Below are positions 38,310 through 46,666 of a DNA stretch of 64,000 bases, one piece after another. Each line of letters starts with the position of its first letter. The first letter of the stretch is position 1. The DNA is from UBA1794 sp031552405 (GTDB lineage Bacteria; Bacteroidota; Bacteroidia; Bacteroidales; Bacteroidaceae). Position numbers and translations under genes: made by a program. The DNA lies in NCBI GenBank assembly GCA_031552405.1, contig JAVBMN010000023.1:62001-126000 (forward strand), in the 5' to 3' direction. The notes beneath the pieces were generated by a model. That model worked only from the letters and a program-made list of their open reading frames with translations. It did no database searches and was not told the origin of the DNA.

Positions 38310-39200
38310 ATGATAAAGAAATTATTAATGTGTATGGTTATGGTGTCTACAGTCACCATTTGCGCAGCTCAGGAAGGCGGTGGCGTGTCTGAGGGTTATA
38401 AAGTGGGCAGTTATGAAGTCTTCGTTCTTACCGAAGGCAGCGGCGACGCGGACACCAGCCTATTGATAGAAGCCCCGGCAGCTGTTACAGCCCAATATGC
38501 CCCGAACGGCACCTTTCCTATCGCCACCCATGCGGTACTGATAAAAGGAAAAGGCAAGGTATGGCTCATCGACACCGGCTACGGTCAGAATATCTTCGGG
38601 AATATGAAAAAACTCGGCATCGAGTGCCGGGATATAGACCATATCTTGCTGACACACATGCATGGAGACCATATCGGGGGCATGCTGTTGGACGGAGAAC
38701 CTGCTTTCCCCAATGCCACGGTAATCGTGGGTGAAAGGGAAGTCGCTTATTGGACCAGTGAGGCCGAAATGAATAAGCTACCGGTTGCTCAGCACAATGG
38801 TTTCCATACGGCGCAGAAGGTTCTGACACAATACGGCGCGAAGGTTAAAAAGGTACAAGCTCTTGCGCTCGACGGCAATTACGGCGACGGCATCTTCCCG
38901 ATAGAGGGTTACGGCCATACCCCGGGACATATCATGTTCCTCCTCTCAGATGGTAGCGAAAAGCTGCTGGTATGGGGAGACATCACGCATGCACTGGCTA
39001 TACAGATGCCGCATCCCGAAATATCGGTAAAGTATGATATCAACCCCGATATGGCGCGGGAAACACGTCTTAAAGTGGTGGAATACCTTTCCGACAAGGA
39101 CATAGCCGTGATAGGAATGCATGTCCCGGCACGGCAGCCGGGAAGAATAGTGAGGGATGAAGACTCGGGAGGATACAGATACGATTCGGTCAGAGAATAA
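38310..39200 (+). CDS. Exported metallo-beta-lactamase-fold hydrolase
   Basis: This 296-residue protein has a signal peptide (about 1-20, ending near CAAQ) and a metallo-beta-lactamase fold. The zinc ligands are in THMHGDH (His116, His118, Asp120, His121), with further metal-binding histidines in GYGHTPGHIMF and GMHVP. The layout resembles quorum-quenching lactonase/glyoxalase-II-like enzymes rather than antibiotic-hydrolysing beta-lactamases. The substrate is not evident. Its stop lies 14 bp from the convergent efflux operon. Confidence 0.85.
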   Translation: MIKKLLMCMVMVSTVTICAAQEGGGVSEGYKVGSYEVFVLTEGSGDADTSLLIEAPAAVTAQYAPNGTFPIATHAVLIKGKGKVWLIDTGYGQNIFGNMKKLGIECRDIDHILLTHMHGDHIGGMLLDGEPAFPNATVIVGEREVAYWTSEAEMNKLPVAQHNGFHTAQKVLTQYGAKVKKVQALALDGNYGDGIFPIEGYGHTPGHIMFLLSDGSEKLLVWGDITHALAIQMPHPEISVKYDINPDMARETRLKVVEYLSDKDIAVIGMHVPARQPGRIVRDEDSGGYRYDSVRE

Positions 39201-39214
39201 GATATGGGGGAACC

Positions 39215-40648
39215 CTACTCCGTTCCACCGCCAAGCGCCCTGTATAGTTCCACGCTGTATTGCAGTTGTTCCAACTTGTCATTTACCTGGCTGAGACGGG
39301 CTTGTATCAGGTTTTGCTCTGCCGAGAGGACTTCGGTATAGTTGGCTTCGCCTGCCACCAGTAGTTCCTGGGTATAGTATACGGCGGTGTCTAATGAAAC
39401 GACTTCTTTCTGCCGGGTTTCATTCTTGCGCAAAGAGGAACGGTAGGCAAAGAGGATGTCCGATACTTCTTTTCCGGCGGTCAATACAGTGCGTTCAAAG
39501 TTGAGCAAGGCCTCTTCCTGTTGGGCTTTGGCAATCTTTAGGTTGCCAGTCAGTTGTCTGCGGGCGAAAAGCGGTTGCGTCAATCCTCCGATGATACTGG
39601 CAAAGATATGCTCAGGCTTGAAGAAGGAGGATAATGAGGTTGATTCATACCCAATTGCGGCCGTCCCCAGTGTGAGGGAGGGATAGAAGCTGGTCCGTGC
39701 GGCATTTGTCAGCTCAAAGGCGGAGCGGAAAGACAATTCTGCCTGTCGCACATCCGGCCGTCTGGCAAGCATCTGTGCCGGGATGCCCAGTGCCATTGAG
39801 GCAGGGAGTTGCTGGTTGTCTAAATGTGTACGCTCAATGGCATCCGGGCGGCGGCCAAGCAGCAGGCTGATGGAATTCTCCATCGTGCGGATCTGGGTTT
39901 CCAGTGCAGGGATGGTCACCTGGGTGCGGTACAACAGGGCCTTGCTCTGCTCTACCGCTGCCCCGTTTTGCTGTCCGGATTCTCTCAGAAGCTCCATGGT
40001 GAGGAGGTTCTCTTCCAGCAAAGATACGGTTTGATGGGTAATGGCCAGTTGCTCATCCAATGCCAATAGGGAATAATACGAAGTGGCGATATTGGCGATG
40101 AGCGAAGTCTGTATCAAGTCACGGTAAGCCTGACTGCTAAGGAACTGGGCATAGCGAGCTTTCGACTGGCTACGCAACTTACCCCAGACATCCAGTTCCC
40201 AGTTGGCACTGATTCCTAAGGAATACTGAGAAGCGCCATACGCCAATACCTTTGTACCATTTGTGCCGGTACTGGTCTGCCTGTCAGTGACCTGTCCCAC
40301 TAAAGAGACGTTTGGGAAGTAGGCTCCCCTGGCCATGCTCAAACTGGCTTCGGCCTGCTGGATGCGGATATACGCAATCCGCAGGTCGAGGTTGTTGTAC
40401 AATACCTCTTCGATCAGGGATTGCAGTGCGGTGTCCGGGAAATATTCCTTCCACGGGATAGCGGCGATACCGGCGGTATCGGCTACAGACACTTCTGTGC
40501 GGTACAGATTGGAGATGTCCGTTTCGGGCTTTGTATAGTGCGTGGTGGTACAGGATGACAACACCCACAGCAATGCAACTGTCATACTGATACTTCGGAT
40601 GGAAGAAAGAACAGCCTTTGGCGTTCTAGTATATTGAATGGTTTTCAT
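39215..40648 (-). CDS. Outer-membrane efflux channel (TolC/NodT-type lipoprotein)
   Basis: This 477-residue outer-membrane factor has an N-terminal signal with lipobox (LWVLSSC; Cys about 33) and two repeats of the helical coiled-coil OEP domain, for example QAEASLSMARGAYFPNVSL and ARRPDVRQAELSFRSAFELTNAARTSFYPSLTL. It forms the exit duct for the RND pump encoded immediately upstream (15 bp gap). Third gene of the efflux operon. Confidence 0.9.
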   Translation of the reverse strand: MKTIQYTRTPKAVLSSIRSISMTVALLWVLSSCTTTHYTKPETDISNLYRTEVSVADTAGIAAIPWKEYFPDTALQSLIEEVLYNNLDLRIAYIRIQQAEASLSMARGAYFPNVSLVGQVTDRQTSTGTNGTKVLAYGASQYSLGISANWELDVWGKLRSQSKARYAQFLSSQAYRDLIQTSLIANIATSYYSLLALDEQLAITHQTVSLLEENLLTMELLRESGQQNGAAVEQSKALLYRTQVTIPALETQIRTMENSISLLLGRRPDAIERTHLDNQQLPASMALGIPAQMLARRPDVRQAELSFRSAFELTNAARTSFYPSLTLGTAAIGYESTSLSSFFKPEHIFASIIGGLTQPLFARRQLTGNLKIAKAQQEEALLNFERTVLTAGKEVSDILFAYRSSLRKNETRQKEVVSLDTAVYYTQELLVAGEANYTEVLSAEQNLIQARLSQVNDKLEQLQYSVELYRALGGGTE

Positions 40649-40663
40649 AACTTGATTACGTTT

Positions 40664-43600
40664 TTAATGGGTGGATAACTTTTCTTGGATACGCTGGAAA
40701 AGGACGAAAAGAATAGGGATCACCAGCACTCCGATGAGCGTTCCGATCGCCATACCTCCGATGGCACTGATACCGATAGAGCGATTACCCACAGCCCCCG
40801 CTCCCGTGGCAAAGAACAAGGGAGAAAGGCCTGCGATAAAGGCAAATGAGGTCATCAGGATAGGACGAAAACGCGCCACAGCTCCCTCAATGGCAGCCTC
40901 AACGATGCCCATCCCCTGCCCTCTTCGCTGCAACGCATATTCCACAATCAGGATTGCATTCTTGGCTAATATACCGATCAGCATCACCATCGAGATCTGT
41001 ACATAGATATTGTTGACGATTCCCTGATGCACCCCGAAGATCTGCAAGAAGGTAAAGACTCCCGACAACCCCACCGGCAAGGAAAACAGAACAGCCAACG
41101 GCAAGATATAACTCTCATACAAGGCAGCAAGAAGCAAGTATACAAAGACAAGGCACAGGCCGAAGATAATCAGGAGCTGCTCTCCGCCGCTTGCTTCTTC
41201 GCGCGTCATACCGGCATATTCGTAGCTGTAACCATCAGGGAAGATGGATTTATCGCTTTTCATTTCTTCAATTACACGTAATACATCTCCCGAGCTGTAG
41301 CCATCGGCCGAATTGGGCATAATGGTTACACTCATCGACGAGAACATGTTGAAACGCTCCAGTGAGCGGGGCTGTGTCACGTCCGTAATATTCAGAAATT
41401 CAGTAACCGGGGCCATCTCTCCGTTGCCTGTTTTAACAAATATCTTCTTCAGGTCATCGATATTTCTCCGGTATTCGGGGGCGGCCTGTACCATCACACG
41501 GCTCTGTTTGCCATACACATTGAAGTTCGAAATATAGGAACTGCCCACGTTTACCTGCAAGGCATTCATCACCTCGGTCAGTGTAAGTCCGGCATCTTTG
41601 ATCTTCGCCACATCGGCCTCAATCATCTTCTGGGGAAAGTTCGGATTGAAGGTGGTCATGGCTCGCATTACCTCCGGACGCTCATTGAGCTTGCGTATGA
41701 AATTCTGAGTAATCTCAAAGAAATAGTTGATATCGCCACCCGTGCGGTCTTGTAATACCATATCCACTCCGGCTCCCAGTCCAAACCCTTGTAATGTAGG
41801 GCGGGCCATGAAGAAAAAGGTGGCATTATTGATCTTCGATGTCTTCTCCGTCAAGATCCGTACCACGTCGTCGGTGGTGGTTTTACGGTCTTTCCAGTTC
41901 TCCATGAGGATAATTACGGTGGCATACGAGGCATCGGCACCGCTCATGAAGTTGTTACCATTGATGGTGGTGGTGTTCCGCACTCCCTCAATGTCTTTGG
42001 TAAATTCTACAACTTGCTGGGCCACTTGGCTTGTTCTTTCCAACGAAGAACCCGGAGGCAAAGTTACAAATCCTACTACGCCACCACTATCCTCTAACGG
42101 AACGAACCCGGTGGGGAGCGATTTCATCATGCCGAAGAATACACCTATAGCCACCACGGTAATGGATACGGTGATCCACAGGTTCTTCTTTTTTGCCATG
42201 AATTGCAGCATGGAGCGGTATGTATTGGTAACCGCATCAAAACCATTATTGAATATCCGGTAAATGTGATCCAGGATGTTCTTCTTCTTGCTTCTTTTCG
42301 TTTCTTCCTCTTCTTGGTGCGGTTTCAGGAAGAAAGCACTAAGTGCCGGGCTCAATGTCAACGCATTGATAGCCGAAATGAGAATAGCTACAGCCAGGGT
42401 CAGTCCGAATTGCTGGAAGAAAATTCCCGAAGTGCCTCCAATGAAACTAACCGGAACAAATACGGAAGCCATCACCAGCGACATAGATATAATGGCCGGA
42501 GCAATCTCTTTCATGGCTGACAGCGTAGCCTCCTTGGCACTCGTTGCTCCGGCATCGAGCTTGACATGTACCGCCTCTACTACAATAATCGCATCGTCTA
42601 CCACAATCCCGATTGCGAGGATCAATGCAAACAAAGTCAGCAGGTTAATAGAGAATCCAAACAACTGCAGGAAAAAGAAAGCACCAATAATCGATACCGG
42701 AACCGCAATGGCCGGAATAAGGGTGGAACGGTAATTCTGCAGGAAGATCAGTACCACCAGCACCACCAGCGCAAATGCTTCCAGCATGGTATGCGTTACC
42801 TTATCAATGGATGCATCCAAGAATTCACTGGCATCCATCGTATAGCGGATAGAGAGCCCGGGAGGGAAAGAGCGTTCCGCCTCTGCAAGAGCCTCCTTTA
42901 CATTGTTGATCACCTGTTTGGCATTTGAACCAGCCGTTTGACTAATACCTATATATAAAGCATCGTACTCCCCGTTCAGCAGGGAGAAGGAAGTGTATTC
43001 CCTGGCACCTAACTCTACATCAGCCACATCCTTGACACGAAGGATCTTTCCATTGCGTGAATGAACGATCACATCTCCGAACTGCTCGGCCGTTACCAGC
43101 CGTCCGGTAAACTTCAATGTATACTGGAAGGACTGGTTACTATTCTGCCCAATCGTACCGGGGGCGGCATCAATGTTCTGATCTCTCAGTGCCGCTACCA
43201 CTTCTTCCGGGGAGGTGCCGTAGGCAGCCATCACATCCGGTTTGAGCCAGATGCGCATTGAGTAATCGTTTCCTCCATAGGGGTCTGCACTACCTACACC
43301 GTATACCCGCTTTATCTGCGGAAGGATATTGATATTGGCATAGTTATGGAGGAATACCCTGTCATAGTCGGGGTTGGTTGATGCAAACGACAATCCAAGG
43401 ATGGTACCGTTCTGCACCTTCTGCACCGTGACACCGATCTGGGTTACTTCCTGCGGCAAAAGCGGTGTGGCGCGTGCCACCATATTTTGAATGTTTACAG
43501 CAGCAATATCTGGATTGACGCCCTGACGGAAGAACACCCGGATGCTTGCCGCACCATTGTTAGTGGCCGACGATTGCATGTAGGTCATTCCCTCCACACC

Positions 43601-43810
43601 GTTTATCTGCTCTTCAAGCGGGATGATGACATTGTTCATGACTACATCCGCATTCGCGCCCGGATAAGAAGCCGTGATCTGCACTGTAGGAGGTGCAATA
43701 TCAGGGTACTGTTCAATGGGCAAAGCCGTAAGACCTACGATACCCAATACCACAATTACAATGGATATGACTGTTGAAAGAACCGGTCTTTCTATAAATA
43801 ATTTTAGCAT
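40664..43810 (-). CDS. RND multidrug efflux pump (HAE1, AcrB-like)
   Basis: This 1048-residue inner-membrane proton-driven exporter has twelve membrane segments and two large periplasmic loops. The proton-relay pair Asp405-Asp406 sits in GIVVDDAIIVVEAVH of the fourth membrane segment, equivalent to the paired aspartates of AcrB. TYMQSSATNNGAASI and GQTAGSNAKQVINN-type motifs (here SQTAGSNAKQV) are HAE1 hallmarks. Substrates are probably amphiphilic drugs, dyes or bile salts. Middle gene of adaptor-pump-channel operon; gaps of 30 and 15 bp. Confidence 0.94.
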   Translation of the reverse strand: MLKLFIERPVLSTVISIVIVVLGIVGLTALPIEQYPDIAPPTVQITASYPGANADVVMNNVIIPLEEQINGVEGMTYMQSSATNNGAASIRVFFRQGVNPDIAAVNIQNMVARATPLLPQEVTQIGVTVQKVQNGTILGLSFASTNPDYDRVFLHNYANINILPQIKRVYGVGSADPYGGNDYSMRIWLKPDVMAAYGTSPEEVVAALRDQNIDAAPGTIGQNSNQSFQYTLKFTGRLVTAEQFGDVIVHSRNGKILRVKDVADVELGAREYTSFSLLNGEYDALYIGISQTAGSNAKQVINNVKEALAEAERSFPPGLSIRYTMDASEFLDASIDKVTHTMLEAFALVVLVVLIFLQNYRSTLIPAIAVPVSIIGAFFFLQLFGFSINLLTLFALILAIGIVVDDAIIVVEAVHVKLDAGATSAKEATLSAMKEIAPAIISMSLVMASVFVPVSFIGGTSGIFFQQFGLTLAVAILISAINALTLSPALSAFFLKPHQEEEETKRSKKKNILDHIYRIFNNGFDAVTNTYRSMLQFMAKKKNLWITVSITVVAIGVFFGMMKSLPTGFVPLEDSGGVVGFVTLPPGSSLERTSQVAQQVVEFTKDIEGVRNTTTINGNNFMSGADASYATVIILMENWKDRKTTTDDVVRILTEKTSKINNATFFFMARPTLQGFGLGAGVDMVLQDRTGGDINYFFEITQNFIRKLNERPEVMRAMTTFNPNFPQKMIEADVAKIKDAGLTLTEVMNALQVNVGSSYISNFNVYGKQSRVMVQAAPEYRRNIDDLKKIFVKTGNGEMAPVTEFLNITDVTQPRSLERFNMFSSMSVTIMPNSADGYSSGDVLRVIEEMKSDKSIFPDGYSYEYAGMTREEASGGEQLLIIFGLCLVFVYLLLAALYESYILPLAVLFSLPVGLSGVFTFLQIFGVHQGIVNNIYVQISMVMLIGILAKNAILIVEYALQRRGQGMGIVEAAIEGAVARFRPILMTSFAFIAGLSPLFFATGAGAVGNRSIGISAIGGMAIGTLIGVLVIPILFVLFQRIQEKLSTH

Positions 43811-43840
43811 AACTCTTTTTATTATATATGGATAGTCTAC

Positions 43841-44944
43841 TTATTTCGCTATGATTTTCCTTCCGTTACTCAGGGTAATAACACCATCCGCAACTACCCT
43901 GTCACCACTTGAGAGTCCGCTTGTTACCACATAACTCTTGCCATCGGGGGTGGGAGTAACTATAAGTAGTGTTTGAACTACAGAGTCGCCTTGTACTTTG
44001 TACACCAAACGTTTATCCTGCTGCGAAAAAGTTGCCTTTTGAGGAATAACAAGGGCACTCTCCACCACTCTTGGAATGGTAATCGTACCCGTTGTTCCGC
44101 TTCTCAAAATGCCTTGTTTATTGGGAAACTCCACTCTGAAGTTGGTAGAACCTGTACTGACGTTTGCCATTCCGGCTATTGTCTCCACTTTGCCTTTCTC
44201 CGGATAAATGCTTTTATCCTTTAGAGTCAGGGTAACCTGAGGAAGGTTCCTGAGTTTCTCTGCAGGATTCTTACCTTCCGTATCGTCCAGAAACTGCATC
44301 AGCGTTATTTCGTCCATAGAGAAATACGCATATACATTACTTGTATTCGATACGGTGGCCAGCACGTGGTTGCTGTTTACCAAGCTTCCCAGGCGGAATG
44401 ATATTTCGCCCACAAGGCCATCCACCGGACTTATTACATTGGTCCAGTTTAATGTAGCCTGTGCGTTCTTCCAGGCAGCCTCGGCCTGAGCCAAACCTGC
44501 CTGAGCGGTTTGATAGGCATCTTCGGCAGTCATCAGTTGTACCTTACTTACAATGTTCTTCTCGGCCAACGGGCGAATTCTGTTCACATTGGTCTTCGCC
44601 GTATTTACTTGAGCCATCGCACTGGTTAACCCCGCTTTTGCACTAGTCAAAGCCTGCTCGGCTTGCGGCGAATTGATCTTGAACAGGGCTTGTCCTTTTC
44701 TTACTGCTGAACCCTCGTCCACATAGATGGCATCGATAAATCCATCCACGCGCGGGCGAATTTCAATGTCTTCCTGCCCCTTGATAGTGGCAGGATATAC
44801 CGATTCCAATACTTCTGTTTGTTCCGTCACTGTCATTACAGGGTATTCCTGCGGCATCTGTGCACGATCGGCGCTTTGTTTCTTTTCACAAGAAGCGAAG
44901 AATAGCACAGCTAACAGCCCAATGCCTACAACTTTTACTTTCAT
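43841..44944 (-). CDS. RND efflux periplasmic adaptor (membrane fusion lipoprotein)
   Basis: This 367-residue HlyD/AcrA-type protein has a lipoprotein signal (LLAVLFFASC, Cys about 18), a lipoyl half-motif (DIEIRPRVDGFIDAIYVDEGSAVRKGQALFKI), a helical hairpin at about 90-155, a second lipoyl half (LNWTNVISPVDGLVGEI), and beta-barrel and membrane-proximal domains. It bridges the RND pump and the outer-membrane channel. The start at 44944 is preferred to 44974, because the -7 box occupies 44972-44979. First gene of the operon. Confidence 0.9.
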   Translation of the reverse strand: MKVKVVGIGLLAVLFFASCEKKQSADRAQMPQEYPVMTVTEQTEVLESVYPATIKGQEDIEIRPRVDGFIDAIYVDEGSAVRKGQALFKINSPQAEQALTSAKAGLTSAMAQVNTAKTNVNRIRPLAEKNIVSKVQLMTAEDAYQTAQAGLAQAEAAWKNAQATLNWTNVISPVDGLVGEISFRLGSLVNSNHVLATVSNTSNVYAYFSMDEITLMQFLDDTEGKNPAEKLRNLPQVTLTLKDKSIYPEKGKVETIAGMANVSTGSTNFRVEFPNKQGILRSGTTGTITIPRVVESALVIPQKATFSQQDKRLVYKVQGDSVVQTLLIVTPTPDGKSYVVTSGLSSGDRVVADGVITLSNGRKIIAK

Positions 44945-44971
44945 ATCTGTTTCAATTGATTTATCTGTGGA

Positions 44972-44979
44972 CAAAGGTA
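44972..44979 (-). promoter_or_regulatory. -7 box of the RND efflux operon
   Basis: On the - strand this reads TACCTTTG, a perfect TAnnTTTG, 27 bp before the adaptor start codon. There is no -33 TTTG; instead a 31-bp site (45001-45031) shared with the aldo/keto reductase promoter occupies that region, as expected for an activator-dependent promoter. Confidence 0.65.
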
Positions 44980-45000
44980 CGGCAGCTTATGCAGGTAGGG

Positions 45001-45031
45001 CCGGACTATTCAAATCAAGACCCTGACAAAT
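45001..45031 (-). promoter_or_regulatory. Putative AraC operator of the RND operon
   Basis: This 31-bp sequence is identical at 26 of 31 positions to 46636-46666. Read on the - strand it holds two direct half sites, GTCAGG and GTCCGG, exactly 21 bp apart. It lies 21 bp upstream of the -7 box (edge to edge). Two sites 21 bp apart on the same DNA face are typical of AraC-family binding. Confidence 0.6.
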
Positions 45032-45054
45032 CCTTATTATCTCTAATAGCAACG

Positions 45055-45091
45055 AAAAGCCGATTGCGGTTTCGTTTCCACAATCGGCTTT
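45055..45091 (-). terminator. Terminator of the OB-fold gene (- strand)
   Basis: An 11-bp inverted repeat (45056-45066 with 45081-45091); on the - strand it is followed by TTTCGTT-like T-rich sequence. It lies 39 bp after the OB-fold protein stop and would separate it from the efflux operon. Confidence 0.6.
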
Positions 45092-45130
45092 CTTCATCAA
45101 AAATTCTCTTACATTGGCACTTTCTTCATA

Positions 45131-45574
45131 TCATTTCTTCTTCACTTCTATTATTCTGCAATCCTTTACTACCACAGTCTGGTCTTTATCATACAGGCTG
45201 CGAACTTCACCTTCCATAATCACTTCATCGCCCTTGGAAACCCGGCGCAATTTGAGGTAATCATTAAACGGAAGAACACAAAGTATACGGCTTTTACCAC
45301 CTTTCTTTTCCGACAGTTCTACCGAAGGAAGTCCATATACATCAGGGCCTACAAAAACCGCAAAGCCTGCTATTTTCATCACCTTCTTACCATACTTTTT
45401 CTCTGCTTGGGCTTTGTCTTTCACAAAAGTGTCACAAAGCTCTTTGGCTCCAATCTGTTTCTCTTCAAGTTCCATTTTCTCAATTTTATTGGGTGCATCC
45501 GTACTCTTTTCTGTTTGTCCGTTTGCCGACAGTCCTATTATTGCCAACAACATACACATGACCAGCCCTTTCAT
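45131..45574 (-). CDS. Small exported OB-fold (tRNA_anti-like) protein
   Basis: This 147-residue protein has a signal peptide (about 1-19), a charged helical stretch, and a C-terminal OB-fold of the tRNA_anti-like type (VKIAGFAVFVG-like strand here VMKIAGFAVFVGPD, then GDEVIMEGEVRSLYDKDQTVVVKDCRIIEV). Such exported OB domains are common in Bacteroides, but their ligands are mostly unknown. It lies 22 bp downstream of the aldo/keto reductase and is probably cotranscribed with it. Confidence 0.75.
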   Translation of the reverse strand: MKGLVMCMLLAIIGLSANGQTEKSTDAPNKIEKMELEEKQIGAKELCDTFVKDKAQAEKKYGKKVMKIAGFAVFVGPDVYGLPSVELSEKKGGKSRILCVLPFNDYLKLRRVSKGDEVIMEGEVRSLYDKDQTVVVKDCRIIEVKKK

Positions 45575-45596
45575 CTCACCTGATTTTTATGTAAAG

Positions 45597-46577
45597 TTAC
45601 TTTCGGATAAACAAGCCGTTTGCATCTAACTTCATTTCCAGCATCGAAGAATTGGAGGCGAGTTCTTTCGGGATGATTTGTTCTATCTGCTTCAAGTCTT
45701 CATTGTTGAGTTCTACATTATCCGTCTTTAGGGTATCGTGCAGTTGCTCAACAGTGCGTGAGCCTACCAACGCGAGGATGTCATTTCCTTGTGCCAGCAC
45801 CCAGGCAATGGCAAGTTGCTGAACGGAAATGCCTTTTTTGTCGGCAATGGTTTCCAGTTCACTCATGCGCGGCATTAAATGGGTCAGACTCTCAACGGTA
45901 GCAGAAGGCATCCTACGGCTCAATGCCAAAAGTTTCTCTTGTGGATTGCTACTGCCGATTAGTCCGTGAAATAGATTGGCAAAGGCAACTACACCCACCC
46001 CCAGTTCACGGGCAGCAGGCAGAAGCGAACTTTCAATAGAACGGTTCAGCAACGAATATTGCACTTCGACCAATGAAATAGGATGTACGGCATGTGCCCG
46101 CCGCAAGGTTTCGCCGTCCACTTCGGAGATGCCGATACGACGAACATATCCAGCCTTGACCAAGTCGGCAACGGCGCCAATAGTGTCTTCGACCGGGATA
46201 TTCGGGTTGATACGAGCCGGCTGGTAAAGGTCTACATAATCCGTCCCCAAACGCTTCAGCGTATAGGCTAAATAGCTTTTTGCGGCTTCCGGGCGTACAT
46301 CAATTCCGTAGTACATACCGTTAGGTGCCACCATGCTTCCGTACTTTACCGAAATAAACACATCTTCCCGCCTACGGGATTTTAAAGCCTCGCAGAGAAG
46401 CATCTCGTGAGCACCGCTATCGTAGAAATCGGCGGTATTCAGGTAATTCACTCCGCTATCTATTGCAGTATGGATGGTTCGGATACTTTCCGCTCTTCCG
46501 GCAGGATTAGTATCACTGATATGGCCAAGCCCCAAGCGGGATAGGTTTAAATCATTGGAAAGACTCAACTTTTTCAT
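45597..46577 (-). CDS. Aldo/keto reductase family protein with altered catalytic tetrad
   Basis: This 326-residue cytoplasmic TIM-barrel oxidoreductase, probably NADPH-dependent, has GVNYLNTADFYDSGAHE (catalytic Asp and Tyr positions), SVKYG (Lys) and NP/SR cofactor segments. The position of the usual catalytic His in the DLYQLHR-type motif reads DLYQPAR, so the histidine is missing; this variant is seen in one branch of the family. Its promoter carries the same putative operator as the RND operon, suggesting a role in handling a toxic compound exported or sensed by that system. Confidence 0.88.
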   Translation of the reverse strand: MKKLSLSNDLNLSRLGLGHISDTNPAGRAESIRTIHTAIDSGVNYLNTADFYDSGAHEMLLCEALKSRRREDVFISVKYGSMVAPNGMYYGIDVRPEAAKSYLAYTLKRLGTDYVDLYQPARINPNIPVEDTIGAVADLVKAGYVRRIGISEVDGETLRRAHAVHPISLVEVQYSLLNRSIESSLLPAARELGVGVVAFANLFHGLIGSSNPQEKLLALSRRMPSATVESLTHLMPRMSELETIADKKGISVQQLAIAWVLAQGNDILALVGSRTVEQLHDTLKTDNVELNNEDLKQIEQIIPKELASNSSMLEMKLDANGLFIRK

Positions 46578-46605
46578 AACTCTTTATTCTTTATTTCTGT
46601 GAATG

Positions 46606-46613
46606 CAAAGGTA
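46606..46613 (-). promoter_or_regulatory. -7 box of the aldo/keto reductase
   Basis: On the - strand this reads TACCTTTG, 28 bp before the start codon at 46577. The 31-bp operator-like site ends 22 bp further upstream, almost the same geometry as at the efflux promoter. Confidence 0.65.
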
Positions 46614-46635
46614 GGGCGGTTTACCCCTAGTTGAG

Positions 46636-46666
46636 CCGGACGAATCAAATTAAGACCCGGATAAAT
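46636..46666 (-). promoter_or_regulatory. Putative AraC operator of the aldo/keto reductase, overlapping the araC-type 3' end
   Basis: This site matches 45001-45031 at 26 of 31 positions. On the - strand the half sites ATCCGG and GTCCGG are 21 bp apart. The upstream part overlaps the last five codons and stop of the AraC gene (stop at 46650-46652), so regulatory DNA is embedded in coding sequence. Confidence 0.6.

Noticed and set aside
38310..39200. Annotation as an antibiotic-resistance beta-lactamase
   Set aside because: The HxHxDH motif fits the broad hydrolase superfamily; overall pattern is closer to lactonase/glyoxalase-type proteins, and there is no resistance context.
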